A stretch of 64,000 nucleotides of DNA, taken from positions 56,219-120,218 of the forward strand of contig JAFGCX010000009.1 in NCBI GenBank assembly GCA_016932415.1, read 5' to 3'. The notes under the pieces were generated by a model that worked only from the letters and a program-made list of their open reading frames with translations, did no database searches and was not told the DNA's origin. How positions within the stretch are numbered: position 1 is the stretch's first letter; every line of letters begins with the position of its first letter. This document shows, in pieces, positions 44,421 through 53,192 of this stretch. The DNA is from Candidatus Krumholzibacteriota bacterium (GTDB lineage: Bacteria > Krumholzibacteriota > Krumholzibacteriia > Krumholzibacteriales > Krumholzibacteriaceae). Both the position numbers and the translations under genes were made by a program.

Positions 44421-46092
44421 TGGGCGGCAAATTCAGAAATCAGCCCGGAGCCGGGTCATCGAGAAAATATCAGCGACGATGGATTCTCTTGGATACGATT
44501 TGGGTGGAACAGAGATTTTCCTCGAGCGGCCGAACAATCCTGATCACGGTGATCTCAGTTGCAATCTGGCGATGATCATCGCCAGTAAGTCAGGGATGAA
44601 TCCAAGAGATCTGGCGGAAAGAATAGTGAAGGAATTATCATTTGATGGTGATTTCATCGATAAGGTAGAAATCGCCGGGCATGCCTTCATAAACTTCACT
44701 TTCGCAAAAAAATTTCTTATTGAGCAGGTAGAGCGCATAAACATGGCGGGAAGTTCATATGGCGATTCAGGGATCGGAGAGGGCAGGAAAGTACAGGTTG
44801 AATACGTCTCGGCTAATCCGACGGGTCCCCTGGTCATCGTTTCGGCCAGAGCGGCTGCGGTCGGGACATCTCTTGCCAAGCTCCTGAAAAAGACTGGATT
44901 TGATGTAGAGACAGAGTATTACCTGAACGATGCCGGTAACCAGGTCAAAAAACTCGGATTTTCACTTCTCGCAAGGTACAGGCAGAGAATGGGAGAAGAC
45001 ATCCCGTTTCCCGAAGAAGGGTATCCCGGCGAGTATCTGACAGATATTGCGGAAAAGATAGAAGCTGAAACAGGCAGTGTGTGGCTCGAGCTGGATGAAG
45101 ATGAGTCAGCCACGGCTTTCGGGCAGTACGCCGTGTCGAGAATCACCGAAGGGATTGTCGATGATCTTCATCGATTCGGAGTGGTTTTTGACAGATATTT
45201 CAACGAATCTGAACTTTACCGGGATGGCGGTGAGATTACCGAGGCGCTCATGATGTTCAGGGAGAGAAAAGTCGTTTACGAAGAAGAGGGAGCTCTCTGG
45301 TTCCGGTCGACAGATTTTGGCGATGAAAAGGACAGAGTGCTGATCAGAAGCGACGGTACTCCGACATATTTTCTTGCTGACGCTGCTTATCATCTCAATA
45401 AACTTAAACGCGGGTTTGATCATGTCATTGATATTTTCGGTCCTGATCATCACGGCCATATTGCCAGGCTTAAAGCTGCTGCCAGGGTATTCGGGGCCAG
45501 CGAAGACTGGCTGGATATCCTGACGGTACAATGGGTGAGGTTGATTGAAAAAGGAAAACAGATCAAAATGTCAAAGCGTGGCGGGGAATTCGAAACGCTG
45601 TCCGATCTTGTTTCCGATGTCGGAAGCGACGCGTCCAAATTCTTCTTCCTGATGAGAAAGACGAATGCCCACCTCGACTTTAACCTGACCCTTGCCCGTA
45701 CGGAATCTGATGAGAACCCTGTTTATTATGTACAGTATGCTCACGCGAGGATCTGCAGCGTTATATCATATGCCGAGGATGAAGGAGTAGTGCTTCCGGA
45801 GGAGATGTCCTGCCTGAATCTGCTTGAAGAGAAAGAAGAACTCGATCTTATAAGGGACCTGGTCGTCTTTCCCAATCTTCTTGAGGGCGCGGCGTTGTCA
45901 GCGGAGCCTCATCGTCTCAGCGGATACGCTCAGCAACTGGCAGCGTCTTTTCATCGTTTCTACCATGTATGCAGAATCATCTCGAATAACAAGGATCTTA
46001 GCCAGGCAAGGCTGTTGCTGGCTCAGGCGACCAGAAGCGTGCTGGCTGAAACTCTTAATCTGCTTGGAATATCGGCTCCCGAGAGGATGTAA
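44410..46092 (+). CDS. argS: arginyl-tRNA synthetase with altered HIGH motif
   Basis: 560 residues, normal ArgRS length and order: N-terminal tRNA-binding domain, class I catalytic core, DALR anticodon domain (HARICSVISYAED to the end). YVSANPTGPLVIVSARAAAVG is the catalytic signature, but where ArgRS normally has HVGH/HIGH this protein has VIVS. The KMSKS-equivalent loop KQIKMSKRGGEFETLSDLV is present, and the FGPDHHGHIARLKAAARV and YLNDAGNQVKKL segments are normal. Histidines elsewhere (DHHGH) could matter. It charges tRNA-Arg. If another ArgRS exists in the genome this copy may be specialised; otherwise the family tolerates this change. Translationally coupled to rsfS. Confidence 0.9.
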   Translation: MESNGRQIQKSARSRVIEKISATMDSLGYDLGGTEIFLERPNNPDHGDLSCNLAMIIASKSGMNPRDLAERIVKELSFDGDFIDKVEIAGHAFINFTFAKKFLIEQVERINMAGSSYGDSGIGEGRKVQVEYVSANPTGPLVIVSARAAAVGTSLAKLLKKTGFDVETEYYLNDAGNQVKKLGFSLLARYRQRMGEDIPFPEEGYPGEYLTDIAEKIEAETGSVWLELDEDESATAFGQYAVSRITEGIVDDLHRFGVVFDRYFNESELYRDGGEITEALMMFRERKVVYEEEGALWFRSTDFGDEKDRVLIRSDGTPTYFLADAAYHLNKLKRGFDHVIDIFGPDHHGHIARLKAAARVFGASEDWLDILTVQWVRLIEKGKQIKMSKRGGEFETLSDLVSDVGSDASKFFFLMRKTNAHLDFNLTLARTESDENPVYYVQYAHARICSVISYAEDEGVVLPEEMSCLNLLEEKEELDLIRDLVVFPNLLEGAALSAEPHRLSGYAQQLAASFHRFYHVCRIISNNKDLSQARLLLAQATRSVLAETLNLLGISAPERM

Positions 46093-46161
46093 CAGGCCGC
46101 TGCTCAAAACAGGAAGACGCGTTAAATAGGGAAGATTTCCCGTTGAATACAGGAGGATGGA

Positions 46162-47064
46162 ATGAGTCTGGTCATTGTCGGTTCGATTGCGTTTGATACC
46201 ATAGAGACACCGGTCGAGAGGGTCGAACGGGTTCTGGGCGGATCGGCTACATATTCTTCAATGGTCGCTTCATTTTTTTCTCCCGTCGAGCTTGTCGGAG
46301 TAGTAGGGGAGGATTTTACCGCACGGTACAGAGCAGTTCTGGAATCGAAAGGAATCGGGCTCGAAGGCCTTGAGACAATCAAGGGGGGAAAAACTTTTTT
46401 CTGGGAAGGACGTTATGGGGAGAATCCGAATGACAGAGAGACGCTGATTCTCGAATTGAACGTGTTTGAGCAGTTCAGACCTGTCCTTCCTGACAAGGCC
46501 AGGAAAGCCGGATGGGTTTTTCTCGGGAATATAGATCCTGAGATACAGATAGACCTTCTTGATCAGATAGATGGTGATGCCCGTGTCGGTTGCGATACGA
46601 TGGATTTCTGGATCGAAAGTAAACCTGAAAAATTGCGAGAACTCCTCAAGCGCGTTGATATCGTCTTTATCAATGACAGCGAGGCGAGGTTGCTGAGTGG
46701 CGAGATAAACCTTGTAAAAGCGGGAAAAAAGATACTTTTGATGGGACCATCAGCGACCGTTATTAAAAAGGGTGAACATGGCGCGATGCTGATCAGTGAA
46801 GAAAATATCTTTTTGACGCCCGCCTACCCTATTGATGAAGTAAAAGATCCCACCGGAGCCGGCGACAGTTTTGCCGGTGGATTTATGGGATATCTCGCGT
46901 CCCGGGGTGAATTAGATGAAAAAAGCCTTAAAAAAGCAATGATGATCGCGACAGTCTGCGCCAGTTTTACCTGTGAGAAATTCTCGGTTGCCGCACTGGA
47001 AGATCTTTCAAGCGAGGAGATAGAAAGGCGTCTTCAAAGCCTTCAGGCGATGGTATCGCTCTGA
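46162..47064 (+). CDS. PfkB-family carbohydrate or nucleoside kinase
   Basis: 300 residues, ribokinase fold. LVIVGSIAFDTIETP at the N-terminus is the usual start; the C-terminal DPTGAGDSFAGGFMGYLAS contains the anion hole and catalytic Asp (PfkB signature 2). GGSATYSSMVASFF resembles the adenosine/ribokinase substrate region. It phosphorylates a sugar or nucleoside in the cytosol; the substrate cannot be named. It follows argS by 69 bases with AGGAGG before the ATG, and may be a separate unit. Confidence 0.88.
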   Translation: MSLVIVGSIAFDTIETPVERVERVLGGSATYSSMVASFFSPVELVGVVGEDFTARYRAVLESKGIGLEGLETIKGGKTFFWEGRYGENPNDRETLILELNVFEQFRPVLPDKARKAGWVFLGNIDPEIQIDLLDQIDGDARVGCDTMDFWIESKPEKLRELLKRVDIVFINDSEARLLSGEINLVKAGKKILLMGPSATVIKKGEHGAMLISEENIFLTPAYPIDEVKDPTGAGDSFAGGFMGYLASRGELDEKSLKKAMMIATVCASFTCEKFSVAALEDLSSEEIERRLQSLQAMVSL

Positions 47065-47155
47065 GCGGGTTGATTATCTAATACTCCCTTTTGGCGGTAA
47101 ACTGCTTATAAAATAAGTAAAACCAACCATTTTATCAGTTTCTTATCTAACCAGA

Positions 47156-47184
47156 TTGAGTTTTATAATGATTTGTGTTACAAT
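47156..47184 (+). promoter_or_regulatory. sigma-70-type promoter
   Basis: TTGAGT (47156-47161), 17 bases, TACAAT (47179-47184), 46 bases before the gene at 47231. It is in a non-coding stretch between two same-strand genes. Confidence 0.5.
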
Positions 47185-47230
47185 TGGTTACGTGTGAAGT
47201 GATTTTTACTGAAAAGGGACGGTGTAAGCT

Positions 47231-48055
47231 GTGTTTGATGAGTTTCCAGGGAAGGATATTATTGAGCAGGCTGAAGATCTGATCATGAAGATGCGAGATA
47301 TCCAGTCTTGCCGCATCGCCACGGATGATTCGGGCAGGATAGCTGAAATACATGTCGTTGCCGCGACCAACCGGCCTCCAAAGATGATAGCTCGCGATGT
47401 CGAGACCTGTCTGAAAGCTCAGCTCGGAATAGCAGTTGATTACAGAAAAATCGGAGTCGTACTGATAGATGTCGTCGATGATGATTCAGAGTCTTTACCT
47501 GAACTGGAAGAGATCGCTCGACCGGTATTTTCTCCCGACAACATCATAGAACGGAGATTTTCAGAAGCAGGATCAATATCTGAAGAGATCGAAGATCCTC
47601 TTCCTGGGAATGAATCACCGCAACTCGAGTTTCTCGAAGATGATTCGAGAGCTCAATTCAGGGGTATGAGCCTCACGATCAATGAAAACAGGATAGAGGT
47701 AGAAGTCAAACTGGAACGAAACGGTATTGAAGTGACCGGGTCTCTTGGAGCTTTGCGAAAATCGGGACCGGTCTACAATACGATTGCGGGGGCGACGATA
47801 ATTGCTCTTTCAGAACTACTTGACGAGAAATTCGATCTGTGTTTATCTGGGATTGAGGAATTGGAATTATCAGGTAATAAAGCACTCGTCGCGGCAGTGG
47901 AATTGATCGAGGGACGGACGATCAGGAGTTTTTCCGGAAGTGCTTTTGTAGGCAGAGATCCAAACGAAGCTTCAGTCCTGGCGATTCTTGATGCCGTGAA
48001 CCGTCCGTTTGGAAGATGGAAGTCACGCAGGGAAATACACTACAGGATCAGATAA
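47231..48055 (+). CDS. conserved hypothetical two-domain protein
   Basis: 274 residues, soluble. The N-terminal ~95 residues are an alpha/beta domain with HVVAATNRPPKMIARDVETCLKAQLGIAVDYRKIGVVLIDV, which reminds me of unassigned proteins near HD-domain and cell-envelope genes. An acidic linker (about residues 95-140) separates it from a second alpha/beta domain starting LTINENRIEVEVKLERNGIEVTGSLG and containing AGATIIALSELLDEKFDLCLSGIEELELSGNKALVAAVELI. The same beta-alpha-beta theme occurs twice. It starts with GTG and is followed by the candidate leader RNA and HD-GYP gene. No function proposed. Confidence 0.72.
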   Translation: MFDEFPGKDIIEQAEDLIMKMRDIQSCRIATDDSGRIAEIHVVAATNRPPKMIARDVETCLKAQLGIAVDYRKIGVVLIDVVDDDSESLPELEEIARPVFSPDNIIERRFSEAGSISEEIEDPLPGNESPQLEFLEDDSRAQFRGMSLTINENRIEVEVKLERNGIEVTGSLGALRKSGPVYNTIAGATIIALSELLDEKFDLCLSGIEELELSGNKALVAAVELIEGRTIRSFSGSAFVGRDPNEASVLAILDAVNRPFGRWKSRREIHYRIR

Positions 48056-48079
48056 CACCCGCCGATCTTTCCCTCGCGT

Positions 48080-48157
48080 GGTAAAATCCCGGAATAGCCA
48101 TTCTCCTGTTGCCAGGAGGCACAAAGGTCGCGCCCGGGATGATACCGGAAGGCGACT
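48080..48157 (+). ncRNA. candidate pseudoknotted leader RNA before the HD-GYP gene
   Basis: The leader between the unknown gene and the HD-GYP gene can fold compactly. P1: GGTA (48080-48083) and ATCCCGG (48086-48092) pair with CCGGGAT (48134-48140) and TACC (48143-48146) across an AA/GA internal loop. P2: CTCCTG (48103-48108) pairs with CAGGAG (48113-48118), loop TTGC. GGTCGC (48126-48131), inside P1, pairs with GCGACT (48152-48157) outside it, including one G-U, forming an H-type pseudoknot. I do not recognise it as GEMM or another named riboswitch. It could be a riboswitch-like element, a protein-binding leader, or chance. The downstream TTG start is at 48211. Confidence 0.45.
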
Positions 48158-48210
48158 ACGGGGGAGCAGGTTAGAGTCGGAATAGAGCAGTATAAAATCA
48201 CAGGTGAATA

Positions 48211-49527
48211 TTGGCTGCGGTTAAACAAAAATCTGGGGCAGGATTCAAGTTATTCTACTTCATATATGTTGTGGCGGGATTTCTGTTCCTAGCGTATTTC
48301 ATCAAAGTCCTTCCCGCCGATCATTGGCGTGATATTTTTCTATTTCTTATACTGATCATAATAGCCGACTCCGCGCAGATATCTCTCCCCAGGGGTGGGG
48401 CATCGATCTATGCTTCTTCACCGATAGATCTGGCAGGAATAGTCTTGTTTGGTCCAGCAGTCATGGCTGTGATCGAAGCTGTTGCGACTCTTATAACTGA
48501 GGGCATATTCCAGAGACGACCGATTATCAAGGTGTTGTTCAATATCCCACTTCTCGTAATGACCGTGGGAGTCTCAGGGTTTGTCTATAACTATTTCGGC
48601 AGCCTGGTAGACTTGAATTCTCCACTTTTTCTGATCCCTCTTTTAGCCGCTGGAATCGTGTACTATCTGTTCAACACATGGTCGGTAAGCATCGTTATCT
48701 CGCTTGATTCGCAGAGAAATCCGCTTGTCGTCTGGAAACAGAACTATATGTGGAATTTCTTCCATATTCTCGCCTTTTTCCCGATAGCGGCGGTCATAGC
48801 GCTGCTATATCGTAATTCTGGCGTATGGACGATAGCTCTTTTTATAATCCCATTATTCCTTGCCAGATATTCGTTCCAGCTTTATCTCGATATGCGTGAG
48901 ACCCATATCAATACGGTAGCCGCTTTGACTTCGGCTATTGACGCCTCTGATCCATTTACTCACGGGCATTCCTACAGAGTGTCGCGATATGCCTTAAGGA
49001 TAGCGCGGGAGATGGGAATGACTACAAAAGATATGGAGATGCTTGAGTATGCCGCATTGTTGCATGATATAGGGAAGATAGCTGTAAAAAACGAGATCCT
49101 CCTGAAAGTAGGTCCCCTCACTGATGAGGAGTGGAAATCACTACGGGCGCATCCGCAGATCGGAGCCGAAATAGTAGAAAAACTCAAGTTTCTCAATGAA
49201 GCGGGAAAAGTGGTGAGGGCTCATCATGAAAGACCTGACGGATCGGGATATCCGAACGGGCTCAAGGAAGATGATATTCCTCTGGCGGCGCATATACTTA
49301 ATGTCGTGGATGCGTTTGATGCCATGACATCAGACCGACCATACCGAAAAGCATTACCGGTTGAGAGGGTCCTGGAAGAGCTTGAGACGTATAAAGGAAG
49401 ACAATTTCATACGAAAGTGACAGATCTTCTTCTTGATCTGCACAACAGGGGGGATTTTCCAATAATCGTCGAGGCGGATGTAACGACAGAGATATATAAT
49501 TCACTTGTCGAGCATGTTCAGCTCTGA
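48211..49527 (+). CDS. membrane-bound HD-GYP-domain phosphodiesterase
   Basis: 438 residues. The first ~225 are hydrophobic with about seven membrane spans, a MASE-like sensor. The cytoplasmic HD-GYP domain follows: HGHSYRVSRYALRIAREMGM, LLHDIGKIAVKNEILLK (metal HD), IGAEIVEKLKFL, and HHERPDGSGYPNGL, the HHExxDGxGYP signature, then VVDAFDAMTSDRPYRKALP. Such proteins hydrolyse cyclic di-GMP or related cyclic dinucleotides. The start is TTG after AGGTGA. A structured leader precedes the gene. The sensor ligand is unknown; neighbouring genes do not clarify it. Confidence 0.9.
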   Translation: MAAVKQKSGAGFKLFYFIYVVAGFLFLAYFIKVLPADHWRDIFLFLILIIIADSAQISLPRGGASIYASSPIDLAGIVLFGPAVMAVIEAVATLITEGIFQRRPIIKVLFNIPLLVMTVGVSGFVYNYFGSLVDLNSPLFLIPLLAAGIVYYLFNTWSVSIVISLDSQRNPLVVWKQNYMWNFFHILAFFPIAAVIALLYRNSGVWTIALFIIPLFLARYSFQLYLDMRETHINTVAALTSAIDASDPFTHGHSYRVSRYALRIAREMGMTTKDMEMLEYAALLHDIGKIAVKNEILLKVGPLTDEEWKSLRAHPQIGAEIVEKLKFLNEAGKVVRAHHERPDGSGYPNGLKEDDIPLAAHILNVVDAFDAMTSDRPYRKALPVERVLEELETYKGRQFHTKVTDLLLDLHNRGDFPIIVEADVTTEIYNSLVEHVQL

Positions 49528-49643
49528 GAAAATCGATTTCGCTATATTTTTTCATTAAATTCCGGTTATTATTATTCTTCCGGGTGTGGGGTACGGGCGG
49601 CGAATGGCAGGAGTGTAGAACGGAGCGAGGAAGGAAAAGGATA

Positions 49644-50663
49644 TTGAGTTCAAAGTACAGTGAATCAGGGGTTGACATAGATGCGGCTGCCGCCGCCCTG
49701 AAGGGGATTGGCAGCCTCGTGAAGGAGACGTGGGGTAGGGAAGTACTCTCAGAAGTCGGGAATTTCGGTGGGCTTTTTGAGCTATCCACCGGGTACAGAA
49801 ATCCGGTCCTGGTTTCGAGTACTGACGGCGTGGGTACCAAGTTGAGATTGGCTTTTATTTCCGGAAAACACGATTCTGTCGGGGAAGACCTTGTAAATCA
49901 TTGTGTTAACGATATCCTCGTACAGGGTGCCGAACCGCTTTTCTTTCTTGATTACTTTGGGTGCGGCAAGCTGGAAAAAGGTATTGTTGAAAGCGTAGTT
50001 AAAGGTATGGCCAGGGGATGCAAGGAAAACCGGTGTGCCCTTATTGGTGGTGAAACTGCCGAAATGCCAGGTTTTTACGCGGAAGGCGAGTATGATCTGG
50101 CGGGAACGATCGTGGGTATAGTCGAGAGAGATGAACTGATAGATGGATCGACGATCAGGGAAGGGGACGGTGTCTGGGCTTTTCCATCGAGTGGATTGCA
50201 TACAAACGGTTATTCTCTTGCACGAAAGATCATATTTGAGGACCAGGGGCTGGGAATCGACGATGAGATACCCGGTACGGGCAAGACAGTCGCAAATAAC
50301 CTGATGGCGGTGCACAGGAGTTACCTTCCGGAGATAAAGGCCCTCAGAAAAGTCATTGATATACGGGGGCTGGCTCATATTACCGGAGGAGGGCTTATAG
50401 ATAATATCCCTCGCATCCTGCCTGGTGATTGTGGTGTTGAAATCTTCCCGGATAGATGGGAAGAACCCCGTGTTTTCTCCTATCTGAGGGAAAAGGGTAG
50501 AGTCGATGATAAAGAAATGTACCGTGTTTTCAACATGGGAATCGGTATGATCATGATAATCCCCCCTTCTGATGAAGAAAAATTGGATCTGGCAGGGCTC
50601 CGATGGGAACCATTCCCTATCGGAAACGTAGTAAAAGGTGAAGGGAAAGTGTCACTTAGATGA
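49644..50663 (+). CDS. purM: phosphoribosylformylglycinamidine cyclo-ligase (AIR synthetase)
   Basis: About 339 residues. PurM makes aminoimidazole ribotide from FGAM with ATP, the fifth step of purine synthesis. KYSESGVDIDAAAAAL, STDGVGTKLRLAF, MARGCKENRCALIGGETAEMPGFY and HITGGGLIDNIPRIL are all standard. I place the start at TTG 49644, preceded by a GGAAGGAAAAGGA purine-rich stretch and giving a usual N-terminus; a GTG at 49584 would add 20 residues without homology. It is the last clear housekeeping gene before the regulatory region. Confidence 0.94.
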   Translation: MSSKYSESGVDIDAAAAALKGIGSLVKETWGREVLSEVGNFGGLFELSTGYRNPVLVSSTDGVGTKLRLAFISGKHDSVGEDLVNHCVNDILVQGAEPLFFLDYFGCGKLEKGIVESVVKGMARGCKENRCALIGGETAEMPGFYAEGEYDLAGTIVGIVERDELIDGSTIREGDGVWAFPSSGLHTNGYSLARKIIFEDQGLGIDDEIPGTGKTVANNLMAVHRSYLPEIKALRKVIDIRGLAHITGGGLIDNIPRILPGDCGVEIFPDRWEEPRVFSYLREKGRVDDKEMYRVFNMGIGMIMIIPPSDEEKLDLAGLRWEPFPIGNVVKGEGKVSLR

Positions 50664-50686
50664 TCTGTGATGCCAAGACACTACTC

Positions 50687-50715
50687 TTGACATGGGTAGA
50701 TGGCGGTGATACGAT
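50687..50715 (+). promoter_or_regulatory. sigma-70-type promoter of STAS genes
   Basis: TTGACA (50687-50692), 17-base spacer, TACGAT (50710-50715), about 114 bases upstream of the first STAS gene. The -35 is consensus and the spacing ideal. Confidence 0.5.
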
Positions 50716-50828
50716 CGAATCCTGGATAAATTCTGTTTGTTCAGTGAATGATCAGAATGTATTATATAGGTACTGAAATCATATACTGGTGATAATTATA
50801 TAGAAATACTCGAAGAGAGGAGCTTGGT

Positions 50829-51170
50829 ATGTTGAACATCACTAACAAGGACGCAAGTGGAGTGATTGTTCTGGCTCTTGAGGGGCAGATCGACGGGGGA
50901 CCGAAATCTCAACGAATCCATGAGATGATCAAGGAGGGGATGGGTGAAGGGAAGAAGAAATTCATCTTGAATCTCAAGGACGTGAAATGGCTCAATTCTC
51001 TGGGCGCGGGCGTTCTGATAGCCGCCTATGCTTCGGCCAAGCGGGAAGATGCCAGTGTAAAACTGACGAATATATCGGAAAGAGTCGGTATCGTCTTGAA
51101 GACATGCGGGCTTATTCCGGAAGTGTTCGAAGTATTCAATGACGAAAAAGATGCTCTGGCGAGCTTCTGA
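50829..51170 (+). CDS. STAS-domain anti-anti-sigma factor
   Basis: 113 residues, a single STAS domain like SpoIIAA/RsbV. VKWLNSLGAGVLIAA contains the Ser (in NSLG) that anti-sigma kinases phosphorylate; the opening IVLALEGQIDGGPKSQRI is typical. Unphosphorylated, such proteins bind an RsbW-like kinase and free a sigma factor. GAGGAGC precedes the ATG. The next gene is a paralogue. No RsbW or SpoIIE-type partner lies in this window, so the switch's other parts are elsewhere, or the domain senses something else. Confidence 0.88.
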   Translation: MLNITNKDASGVIVLALEGQIDGGPKSQRIHEMIKEGMGEGKKKFILNLKDVKWLNSLGAGVLIAAYASAKREDASVKLTNISERVGIVLKTCGLIPEVFEVFNDEKDALASF

Positions 51171-51215
51171 ACAATCACAAGTCGACTTTGAAATTGATTA
51201 GGAGAGAGATCCAAG

Positions 51216-51557
51216 ATGAAGATTAAAAAGAAAGATGTAGATGGAGTGACCATTCTGGAACTTTCCGGGGAAATGTATGGCGGACCTGATAATATGAAAC
51301 TTATCGACGTGATCAGCGAGCTTATCGAAGAGAAGAAGCTTGATCTGGTGATAAACCTTTCGAAAGTCAAATGGATATCGAGTACCGGACTTGGAATCCT
51401 CGTCTCTGCTCGATCCAGGTACGCAAAAGAGGGCGGAGTAGTAAAATTGTGCCAGCCTAACGACAGGGTCCTCGGCATCCTTCAGGTGACAAGGCTTAAC
51501 CTTATATTTGACGTTTATGAATCAGAAAAGGAAGCGATAGAAGCGATCGGTAAGTAA
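51216..51557 (+). CDS. STAS-domain anti-anti-sigma factor, paralogue
   Basis: 113 residues, same family as the gene 45 bases upstream: VTILELSGEMYGGPDNMKLID, VKWISSTGLGILVSA with the phosphorylatable Ser/Thr (SST), and a C-terminal helix FDVYESEKEAIEAI. The two share length and order of motifs and are presumably an old tandem duplication; the loop residues differ (NSLG versus SSTG), which may give different kinase recognition. A hairpin terminator follows at 51632-51658. Confidence 0.88.
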   Translation: MKIKKKDVDGVTILELSGEMYGGPDNMKLIDVISELIEEKKLDLVINLSKVKWISSTGLGILVSARSRYAKEGGVVKLCQPNDRVLGILQVTRLNLIFDVYESEKEAIEAIGK

Positions 51558-51631
51558 TAAGCAATTATCCGCTTTTCCCATGGATCGGTATATAGACTGT
51601 TACCTGGATATTGAAAAATAAGAATAAATCA

Positions 51632-51658
51632 ATAATGCCCGATCCGTTCGGGCGTTAT
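51632..51658. terminator. bidirectional transcription terminator between convergent genes
   Basis: An 11-pair hairpin: ATAAT-GCCCGA (51632-51642), loop TCCGT, TCGGGC-GTTAT (51648-51658), with one T-G pair. It lies between the STAS genes and the convergent lipoprotein gene, and the A/T-rich outer stem supplies T-rich sequence on either strand. There is no long T tract. Confidence 0.55.
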
Positions 51659-51666
51659 GCTTTCAG

Positions 51667-52977
51667 CTAATCACAGTCCTGCGCCGGTGCCGCGGCGATC
51701 CCGTATCGTTCATTCTCGATAAACGGCATGGAAAAAACGTTACTCTGATACTCATTCAGCCATGAACCATCTGTCCCGATCTGTACGAGCCTGTCGTTAC
51801 GCTTGTCGAGAAGATACAGGCTTGTGCCTGCCACCGCAATATCTCCCCATCTTCCGGCATCAGCGCTGTTGCCTCCGAAATATGTATAGAAATCGAAAAA
51901 GTCCATATCTACTGTCCCTGACCTTGCATCTATTTCAGCAATTCCACGATTCGAGTCGTCATCATCCAAAGTGATATAGAAGATTCCTTGCCCGGGAGAA
52001 CATATGCCTCTGGGCGTCCGCGGCCCCGTATTTAGAATCACAGGGACATTCATCGAACCGAAATCACTTCGTCCATCCCAGGTAACAGATCTGAGAGTGT
52101 AGGTCGGCGGGGTACCGGTTATAAAGTATAGATCCCTTGACTCCGGGTCAGAAGCAAGACATTCAGGATTTATATTGCTATAGGCAAATTCGGCAGTAAG
52201 GTTCGATAGCGGACAGAATATCCCGTTAAGTCCAGTCGGCCCGGCCAGAGAAAGGATTCCCCCGAAGCTCGGTTCGATCTCGTAGCTCGATGGTGAATCA
52301 AAAGTAAGGAATGTGCTGAGTTGTCGCAGCACCGGGTCCACCTTGAAGATCTTGGCCGTCGAAATCAGAAATAGTTCTCCCCTGGGTGAGAAGGCGAGAT
52401 CAATTATGATCTCAGAAGTTTCAAGTAATTTTTCGGTCTCCCCGGTCAGAGGGTCGAATTCGATAAGTACCGAACCGGATCCCGTTATATATGACGAACT
52501 GGTCGTCGTAATGAATATGTTACCTTCAGTCCAGCCACATTCAGGAGCAGGATCTTCCTCGGGACATTCCAAAGCAACGGCAGTAGCATTGAACTGATCG
52601 ATATCTTCCTCGATCGACGCACTTATTTGATACTGCCCGGCGGTAGGTCCCAGGGTCACTACAGAAGACGCGATACCGTCGATACCTGATAAAGCAGTTT
52701 CCTGGGAAATAAAGACTCCGGGATTACTGGATGTGAAACTGACTTCTATACCGGACCTGGGGTTGCCCGAGAGATCGGTAATTCGGACGACAAGCGGGTC
52801 AGGAAGTGTTGCGTTAATCCTTTCAACCTGATTGTCTCCGGAATAAATCAACAAGCGGCTATTTTTATTCTGGTCCTCCCCGGAAATCTGATCGCCGTCG
52901 CACGAAAAATAAAGTAGTGATAACAGTGTGAGAGCCGATATCAGTATGAATCGGATCGTTATCGCGCGTATTTTCAT
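51667..52977 (-). CDS. exported lipoprotein with bacterial Ig-like domain and beta-propeller-like region
   Basis: About 436 residues. The signal peptide with lipobox (LLSLLYFSC) makes it a lipoprotein. Residues ~35-120 look like a Big_1 bacterial Ig-like domain (PDPLVVRITDLSGNPRSGIEVSFTSSNPGVFIS ... GIDGIASSVVTLGPTAGQYQISAS). The remainder has short repeated beta motifs with NIFITTTSSS, GELFLISTAKIFKVDP, LYLLDKRNDRLVQI, as in NHL/SMP-30-like propellers. I place the start at ATG 52975-52977 behind AAGGAAG. It is probably a surface or periplasmic structural or binding protein; no catalytic site is evident. It is convergent with the STAS genes. Confidence 0.75.
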   Translation of the reverse strand: MKIRAITIRFILISALTLLSLLYFSCDGDQISGEDQNKNSRLLIYSGDNQVERINATLPDPLVVRITDLSGNPRSGIEVSFTSSNPGVFISQETALSGIDGIASSVVTLGPTAGQYQISASIEEDIDQFNATAVALECPEEDPAPECGWTEGNIFITTTSSSYITGSGSVLIEFDPLTGETEKLLETSEIIIDLAFSPRGELFLISTAKIFKVDPVLRQLSTFLTFDSPSSYEIEPSFGGILSLAGPTGLNGIFCPLSNLTAEFAYSNINPECLASDPESRDLYFITGTPPTYTLRSVTWDGRSDFGSMNVPVILNTGPRTPRGICSPGQGIFYITLDDDDSNRGIAEIDARSGTVDMDFFDFYTYFGGNSADAGRWGDIAVAGTSLYLLDKRNDRLVQIGTDGSWLNEYQSNVFSMPFIENERYGIAAAPAQDCD

Positions 52978-53116
52978 GATAACTTCCTTCCTGCTGATGA
53001 GAAGGGTTCGGATTCTTATTAGCATATTACACTGTCTACTCTATGTGATAGTCATCGATCAGTCAATCTATGAAAAAGGAACAGAAGTCGTTCAAAGCAG
53101 GCGTCAAGAGGCTTGT

Positions 53117-53145
53117 TTGACAGAAATACTTTTTGATGTTATAAT
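53117..53145 (+). promoter_or_regulatory. consensus sigma-70-type promoter
   Basis: TTGACA (53117-53122), exactly 17 bases, TATAAT (53140-53145), 48 bases before the start of the TPR/sigma-54 activator. Both boxes match the consensus, so the activator is likely well expressed. Confidence 0.7.
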
Positions 53146-53192
53146 ATAGATGAAAATAACCCGGGCAGCCTTGCCAGATCAGGAAGGAAGAG

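Noticed and set aside
48061..48180. GEMM (cyclic di-GMP-I) riboswitch in front of the HD-GYP gene
   Set aside because: Gene context invites it, but the helix order and conserved loops do not match the consensus as I know it; reported instead as an unnamed structure.
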